Assembly (NCBI GenBank): GCA_003550325.1 | Contig: QKWP01000274.1 | Coordinates: 146,058 to 210,057, forward strand | DNA: 64,000 nt | Origin: Gigaspora rosea | Taxonomy: Eukaryota > Glomeromycota > Glomeromycetes > Diversisporales > Gigasporaceae | Reading direction: 5' to 3' | Notes under the pieces: generated by a model | The model's input: only the letters and a program-made list of their open reading frames with translations | Told to the model about the DNA's origin: nothing | Databases searched by the model: none | In this document: in pieces, positions 58,065 to 64,000 of the stretch | Position numbering within the stretch: the first letter of the stretch is position 1 | Layout of the letters: the number at the start of each line of letters is the position of its first letter | Program-made: the position numbers and the translations under genes

Positions 58065-58923
58065 GGGTTCCGAAGTTTGATCCAGGTTTGATTTGAGTTT
58101 GATCAAACCCCAAATCAAACCAAACTCAAACTATAAATTTTATAAAGTTTGAGATCACACCCAAATTCAAATAAAAAATAATCAAATTCAAACCAAACCC
58201 CAAATACTATACTAAGTTTGATTTGAGTTTGATTTGAAGTTTGCAAACTAGCTTGAGTTTGAATGACATAAATATATTTTTATATTTTAAACAAGTTACT
58301 TAATTGATAATCCACCTGTCAACTAGAGAGTGATTATAGGCGAAATGTGGTGTGCTTCCATTTAAAACCTTTTTACTGAGTTAATGATACTTGTTGACTA
58401 ATTGAAAGTTGTAGAGCTCATTGAGATGCATCTAATGGTTAGATCATCCAAATCAGCCCAGTGAATGGCGATATATAATTCAAAAAACAATTGGCTGGCT
58501 ATAGATTTTATATAGTCAACCAATTGTTTTTCAATGATATATCGCCATCCATTGGGCCGATTTGGATAATCTAACCACCATTAGATGCATCTCAACAAGC
58601 TCTAAACTTTCAATTAGTTGACAAGTATCATTAACTTAGTAAGAAAAAAAAGTTTTAAATAGAAGCACACCACATTTCGCCTATAGTGATTTTTATGTGA
58701 TCTGTATTATATTACACTATGATCACTCTCCAGTTGACTATTGGATTATCAATTAAAATATAAAAAGATATTTATATTATTCAAACTCAAACTAGTTTGC
58801 AAACTTAAAAAGTTTGCTTCAAAACAAACTCAAATATTTTTTTTTAATCATAGTTTGTGTTTGGGATTGATTTTAAATCAAATCAAATCCAAATTTTGAT
58901 TTGATCTGGGTTTGTAGGAACCC
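58065..58923. mobile_element. Array-ended element, family C (GTTTGATTTGA repeats)
   Basis: The tips GGGTTCC and GGAACCC sit next to TA (58063-58064, 58924-58925). The left array is TTTGATTTGAGTTTGATCAA and similar (58078-58260). The right array is its inverted counterpart (AAACTCAAACTAG, AAATCAAATCAAATCC, 58780-58910). Family B copies carry the same AACCCTA-type tip, suggesting related mobilisation. A 449-bp foldback lies in the middle. Confidence 0.75.
58304..58752. mobile_element. 449-bp foldback MITE nested in family C element
   Basis: The tips TTGATAATCCACCTGTCAAC and, inverted, TTGATAATCCAATAGTCAAC are followed by long arms (GGCGAAATGTGGTGTGCTTC and AAGCACACCACATTTCGCC; ATTAGATGCATCTCAACAAG and mate). 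The centre is near 58514. The right arm has an extra ~28 bp. Confidence 0.85.
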
Positions 58924-58925
58924 TA

Positions 58926-60784
58926 GTGTTTACTATTATAATTTAGGTTGTTAGCAATTTCAATCTTATTAATAGTTTATGCCAGCAATTATTTTTATAA
59001 TATCAATCAGTACTAATAGCTTACAATTTATTCATTTTTATTATTTACTAAGCTATTAATTATATAATTATTTAAATTAAATATTAGAATTAGCTCATTA
59101 TTATCTATATCTATTGGCAAATGATTTAGTATAAAAAAATTTTTGCTATCTATAATAAAACAACAATTTCTAGTAGAGTATTTATTTTTTAAAAATCTTT
59201 TTTAACTATAATGAAGTCTATAAAATAACAATAATATTGAAGTTGAAGTATAAATTACTTATCAAAGAACTAACTTTTTTGCTTTATTTATAGTTAAGGT
59301 ATCAAGATCCATATTACTATTATTGGATTTCTATTTTTGCTTTTTTTTCTGAGAGTTTCTTTATTAACTTATTTAATTTATTTTTATTTTTATTAATAGC
59401 AATTTATATAAGATTATATATAAATTTTATTACTTTAAGTTTTTTAAATTACAAAGATAAATATTTATAGTATTTACTATTAATTTATAAATTGTGAATA
59501 AAAATTGCAAAAAATTGCTCTTATTTATATTGTTTTTTTCTAAAAGAATTTTAGCTAGTTCAAAAGTTTTGAAAATAGATATTATCTATTATATTATCTA
59601 ATATAATGTTTTTATTGTCTTTTTTGTATATAATATTAACTAATATTACAATAATAATAAAAATTTTAATAAAAAATATATACTATTTACTTGGATTATA
59701 AATAAATATATTTTGCTCAAAATCTTTCAATTTGATTATTTATGATCAGACCAAATTCTGAAACTAAAGCTAATTTACATAGCTTTTTTCATCTTTAACA
59801 TTGTAATTATTTCTACCAAGATCAAACTATCCCTTATTAAAAAGTGTTTTTAAAGGTAGATTACTTACTTTATCAACTAAATATGCAAATTATTAATATA
59901 TATTATTAAATTACAATAATAACAATTATGTTTTTATTTTTATTATACCAATAAATTTATAAATTTATTTTCTTTAAGCAGATCTAGCTAATATTATCTT
60001 TGTATTAATAATTAATAAGTAAAAATAACTAATATAGTACTTAAAAATTAAACTTGAATTTACAATAAATCATAGAGATTATTATTAATATATATTAATG
60101 ATTTAAATATCAAACTATAAATTGTATTTGATATATATTATTGTTTATAATTTTGTTTACTTTATATAAATTTAACCAAGTTCCTGCATATAAAATTTTT
60201 GAATTAAGATTTAGCTATATATATAAAATTCTAAATTTTACTTATATGTAATTTGCTTATATATATAATTCAATATAATTTGATATATTTCACACTATAT
60301 TCTTTCTTCATATTTGCATACTAAATAAATTTTAGCTTTTTTAAATTGTTGCATAAAGGTGCACTTTTGAAATTGGTATAATAAACCAAAATATCTTCAA
60401 TATAATCTGATATATATAATAAACTAATATTAAAAAATATATTTTAATAGATAGTTTATATTTTTGGTAAATATTTTTTTTTTAGTTTGGTATCTAGATT
60501 GTAAACACAAATTATACTACTTTTTAATTGGGCTATTATAGCAATAAAAGTTAATAACTGCAAATTAAATATTCAAGTAATAAAAAATAAATCTATTTAC
60601 TCAAAGTATTCAATATCTTTGTTAGTTTCAAATAAATTTATATGGTTTTGAAGTTACTTATAAAGGTCTTTTAGGTCCAATAACAATTTTTTTTATTTTA
60701 TTTTAAAAAATATATATATATTTTTTAAACTTTGGCAATCTTGCTGGTGCATCCTTTATTAAGACTTTGCAATGATACATGAAT
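58926..60784. other. Very AT-rich stretch, nothing recognised
   Basis: Almost only A and T with no ORF of note. Scattered residues hint at long-decayed coding sequence but no motif can be defended. Confidence 0.4.
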
Positions 60785-61350
60785 ATACAAATTGTAACGA
60801 AGATACAACTAGCCACTCGTACACTTTTGGTGTCTAATTTAAGTAGTCCGCCTGAAGGTTCTACACTAGCTGCCATACCTACAACCCGCTATGGGTGTTG
60901 CCTATTTAAACTCTCTGATTATCAATTGTTTACCTATTCATACTTAACAAGTTAAATGCCCGACATCCTCCGGCTGCTTTTAAAGTGCCCAGAAGCGATC
61001 TGCCACACCGACCTAATCTACTTAATTCAACGTATCTGGAAGTTTAACTTCATGATCCATGTCCCACACACTTCAACACAAGGTTTTTTTAGCTACCTAT
61101 TGGTAGCCGAATAGGCCCTTATTAGGTTCATTCCAATCCCGGTCATCCACCTTCTTTTGGTAGTACTGTCATAGATCTTCACTATTATCTCCTAATTCGG
61201 GACTTGCCAAACGGGTTTCCATTTCTCCAGTTCCCTGGATTTTTTAGTGTAACAGTAACACCATTGCGCCATAGCTCCCATTCAAGATGGTGGAACCAAG
61301 GTAACAGGCTTTTAACCCAACCGATCTGAGCACATGGTTACCGATATATT
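60785..61350 (-). repeat. SINE-like repeat body, copy 1
   Basis: It shares ordered blocks with 62995-63835: ACAACTAGCCACxCGTACA, TTTAAGTAGTxCGCCTGAAG, TTGCCTATTTAAACTCTCTG, GGGACTTGCCAAAxGGGTTT and ATTCAAGATGGT...AACCAAGG. It is markedly GC-richer than the flanks and has no ORF. A minus orientation is chosen because tRNA-like heads of copy 2 read that way. In copy 1 the tRNA-like piece is about 0.7 kb away (62079-62155), so an insertion may separate them. Confidence 0.6.
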
Positions 61351-62078
61351 CATGGTCAGACATTCATATGATTGGCTAATGTAAATCAATTGCCCAGGTA
61401 ACTTATTTATACATTTTAAAGTACTTTTTAAGAACGTAATGTTTCACTAACAGAAAATTGCCGTAAATATCATTTTTAACTTTTGACGAGCATTAATATT
61501 CACTGTAGAAAAGAATCTCAAAAAGATCTCAGAACTGATATAGTTTACTTAGAAGACAAAATATATTCAACGTTTATTGGACCACATGAAATTATTTCAT
61601 ATAAATATTGTAAACAATCAACTAACTAAAGAAAGGTAAACGAAATGCGTTTGTTAGAGATTCAACCAAGTTAAACTAAATAAGCTATTACTGACCGTTT
61701 AACTTGGTATTGTAGGTGTAAAGTCTTTACAATAAAAGAATAGGGTTTATGTTTTGAGTTGGTTTGGTTTTTGCAACGTTCTTGTGTTTGTTGATCGTAG
61801 GTAGTGGATTTAGGTTTACGGATAATAAAACGTATAGTGCTTGGTTTTTTGGCGAATATCATTGTTTTGTATTTATATGTGTATATAATAGTTATACAGT
61901 GTAAAATTTTTGGGTTGGTTTTCTTTTTTTTTTTCTTGCTTTGTAGACTTCGTTTTCTATCTCTCTAAGTATAAAAATAATGCAAACTGATTGGTTGATT
62001 ATCATGGATAATCATGGGTAGATCTATAAAAATTAACCAATCAGACGAATGTCTGCCCATGAGGCCTATATTCAAAAC
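61351..62078. other. Spacer between SINE-like body 1 and its tRNA-like piece
   Basis: It contains a 63-codon minus-strand ORF (61862-61671, MIFAKKPSTIRFIIRKPKST start), basic and of no known family. I see no other support for it as a gene. About 61985-62045 has a short inverted pair (TGATTGGTTGATTATCATGG / AAATTAACCAATCAG). Confidence 0.3.
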
Positions 62079-62155
62079 GTCAACAGTAGGATTCGAACTG
62101 TCGACCTGATGCTTGGGGGGTGACACCTTGACCACTTCTCTAAGGCGCCACACCC
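62079..62155 (-). ncRNA. tRNA-like sequence (SINE head), degenerate
   Basis: The minus strand reads GGGTGTGGCGCCTTAGAGAA, GTGGTCAAGG, CACCCCCCAAG and AGTTCGAATCC, i.e. an A-box-like and a B-box-like Pol III promoter at tRNA spacing. The arms do not pair properly, so it is not a working tRNA. It is closely similar to 63836-63911. Confidence 0.55.
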
Positions 62156-62994
62156 TTTATATTTTAAAAATATTATTAATTATTATTTATATAACAAGAA
62201 GAGTAGTTTTAACAATTATCTTTAAAATTTTTAGTTACAAAAAATTCTTTTTTAAATTTAATACTATCAAAAAAGCTAATTGAAGGTTTTTGACTTTTTT
62301 GGTTTTTTAGATATAACTTGCTACCAACTTTTATAATAATATTGTGCTTTTTTGTAATTTTTAAAAGTATACTCTTAGTTTAGTTTTTCTATTAATAAAT
62401 AAATGAAATTAAATATTTACTTTAAATTGTTTTATTAGACATTTTTTTTGTTTTGCTATGTTTATTTTTAAATTGTTCTAAAAAACAAGAATAATAACAT
62501 TTTCTAAGTATAAATCTCTTGTAAAATCACTTTGTTTTACATGATATAATAAAAAATTATATAAGCTCTAGATGCTAATCTTATTGTTCTTAAAGTAATA
62601 GAATAGTTTTTTTTACAAAATTTGATAGCTTTTAATATAATAGCTATAATATTTAAATTTATTTAGAAAATATAAAGAGCTTAATTTTTTTTTGAATCTA
62701 TTTTTTTATTTTTTTATGTGATGCAAAATTTGCAATATGATCAAATTTTATTTTAATTAATAAACCATCTATAGTAGCTTTAATTGTATTTACTCATTTT
62801 TTTAACAATATTTCTAGACAATTACAAAAAATTTTTAATAATACATAGTTAAAAGTAATTAAATATACTAAATTAAACACACTAAATTATTTTATTTTAT
62901 TTTTTTTTAATATTAAGGTGACCACTTAGGTACCCTAGCACTTTATTGGTCCAAGCGGGTTAGCTCAGTCAATATGACTGTGCTACATATTACA
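62156..62994. other. AT-rich spacer
   Basis: No gene or element that I can support. Near 62958 the plus strand has GCGGGTTAGCTCAGTC, an A-box-like run without a matching B box. Confidence 0.35.
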
Positions 62995-63835
62995 TTTGTA
63001 TAATGAGAGTACAACTAGCCACACGTACAACTTTTGATTGTCTAATTTAAGTAGTTCGCCTGAAGGTTCTATACTAGATGCCATACCTGCAACCCAACTA
63101 GGGGATTGCCTATTTAAACTCTCTGGCTTCTACCCATGTTCAATGTTCCTTCCAATATACCCTTTCAGGTAATTCACTATTAAAAGTACCCTGAGGCTTT
63201 AGCCAAACACCTATTGGAGGGCATTTGCCCTGTGGTAAACCTGGTAGAGTGATACCTGTCCCACAGGTATTCACCTACACTTTCGGTAACTTACGCATTC
63301 ACCGAGGCAAACAACTTGCAGTCAGAGAGTTACCCTGCAACCGCTACCATTACCTACTACTGCCCTTGTGGAGTTCACTAGACCCCAGTATCAAGTCAGT
63401 CACTCTTTGGATCCTTTTTCCCAGTTATTCCAGCCCACCAATCCAGTTGGCCCAGAAGGATCGGTCTGCCAGGCTTTAGGTGCCTAAGGTCTCCTTTTCC
63501 TTGGTTCATGCTTCTATAACACATGACCTTTTCCTTGGTACGACTCTGGCGGCCAGGTTGGTGGGCCCTCTTTGCCATAGGGGCTCTTGCCCGTCCAGTT
63601 TTCTGGTCAGTCACCACTAAGATCCTTTTTCCTGGTACCATCGAAAGTCTAGCTACCTCTCCACTCGGGACTTGCCAAATGGGTTTCTGTTTCTCCAGTT
63701 CCTTGGATTTGTCTGTGTAACAAGATACAATTTCGCCCGAAAGCTTCTATTCAAGATGGTAACCAAGGACTACAGGTAGTGTACCCAACTGATCAACAAG
63801 ACACAGTTACCGGAACACAGGTCTATTTTTCAAAA
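62995..63835 (-). repeat. SINE-like repeat body, copy 2
   Basis: Longer relative of 60785-61350, matching at both ends with an extra ~250 bp in the middle (about 63220-63600) that is GC-rich. It is directly preceded, on the minus strand, by the tRNA-like head at 63836-63911. A minus-strand 81-codon ORF (63641-63396) and plus-strand ORFs overlap it; none resembles a known protein. Confidence 0.6.
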
Positions 63836-63911
63836 GTGTCGCCAGTGGGATTTGAACTCTAGACCTGCCACTTGGGGGTGACAACTTACCAACTTCTCTA
63901 AGTCGCCACAC
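63836..63911 (-). ncRNA. tRNA-like SINE head, 76 nt
   Basis: The minus strand has a 7-bp acceptor-like pairing (GTGTGGC with GCGACAC, one mismatch) over exactly 76 nt. It also has an A-box-like TGGCGACTTAGAGAAGTTGG and B-box-like GAGTTCAAATCC. The T-stem pairs badly, so it is a pseudo-tRNA. With the adjoining body it makes a tRNA-derived SINE-like unit. Confidence 0.6.
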
Positions 63912-64000
63912 CCCACACTAAATTATGTTTTTGCACTAAAGACTTATTTTAATATTATTAATTATAAGTGTTTTAATACACTTATAAAAGTTGCAAAAAG

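Noticed and set aside
58926-60784. Decayed reverse transcriptase
   Set aside because: A few translated words on the minus strand are suggestive but no motif in order could be defended in such AT-rich text.
62079-62155. Functional tRNA gene
   Set aside because: The T and acceptor stems do not pair; it is better seen as a SINE head.
62950-63010. Working tRNA on the plus strand (GGGTTAGCTCAGTC)
   Set aside because: A-box-like only; no B box or cloverleaf follows.
63396-63641. 81-codon basic ORF in the GC-richer repeat
   Set aside because: It overlaps open frames on the other strand and is not preserved in the other copy of the repeat.

Overview
The window is eukaryotic, strongly AT-rich and intron-bearing. 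It looks like the genome of an arbuscular mycorrhizal fungus (Glomeromycotina, Rhizophagus-like). The grounds are: TKL-type kinases with the NWCxxC...FxxWTS linker common in that lineage, a ubiquitin-repeat protein, a single-membrane-anchor P450, short 55-65 nt introns, and a very dense load of small inverted-repeat transposons. The organism assignment is inference from protein style, not a database match.

Only three genes look intact or nearly so. The first is a nine-exon minus-strand gene (34712-37416) whose splices join in frame into one 656-residue protein with two consecutive kinase domains; single ORFs would suggest two genes. The second is a two-exon plus-strand gene (39170-40354) with three ubiquitin-like domains and a Cys-containing tail. 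The third is a minus-strand cytochrome P450 (43086-44798) with all hallmark motifs but one apparent 1-nt frameshift. A small plus-strand ORF (42701-43045) lies tail to tail with the P450.

Decayed genes surround these: a TKL kinase pseudogene (1903-2980), a pogo-type transposase (8187-9771) inside a transposon with intact ends (7527-10331), a many-exon MULE-transposase-like gene (18364-23516), a fragment of an LTR retrotransposon (26600-27730), and an unrecognised, GC-richer gene broken by two frameshifts and a MITE at its front (54759-56901).

Most of the rest is non-autonomous DNA transposons. Many have readable target-site duplications: TA (mariner/pogo-like), TTAA (piggyBac-like), TTA/TAA (PIF/Harbinger-like), 8 bp (hAT-like), 9 bp (Mutator-like). 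Several are nested up to three deep. A recurring class has both ends built from inverted arrays of short degenerate repeats; at least five unrelated repeat motifs show this plan, with several weaker candidates. This class, and short motifs that recur inside otherwise unrelated elements, are the least conventional signals here.

Region by region: 1-1039 array-ended element; 1.9-3.0 kb kinase pseudogene; 5.1-15.5 kb MITE field with the pogo element; 15.8-17.9 kb repeats; 18.4-23.5 kb MULE-like gene; 24.2-28.2 kb compound element; 28.3-32.0 kb nested array-ended elements; 33.5 kb foldback; 34.7-44.8 kb gene island; 45.2-46.1 kb gap; 46.2-53.2 kb MITEs and a 0.4-kb tandem array; 54.6-56.9 kb broken gene; 57.3-58.9 kb minisatellite with nested insertions; 58.9-60.8 kb AT-rich with nothing recognised; 60.8-63.9 kb two copies of a SINE-like repeat with tRNA-like heads.
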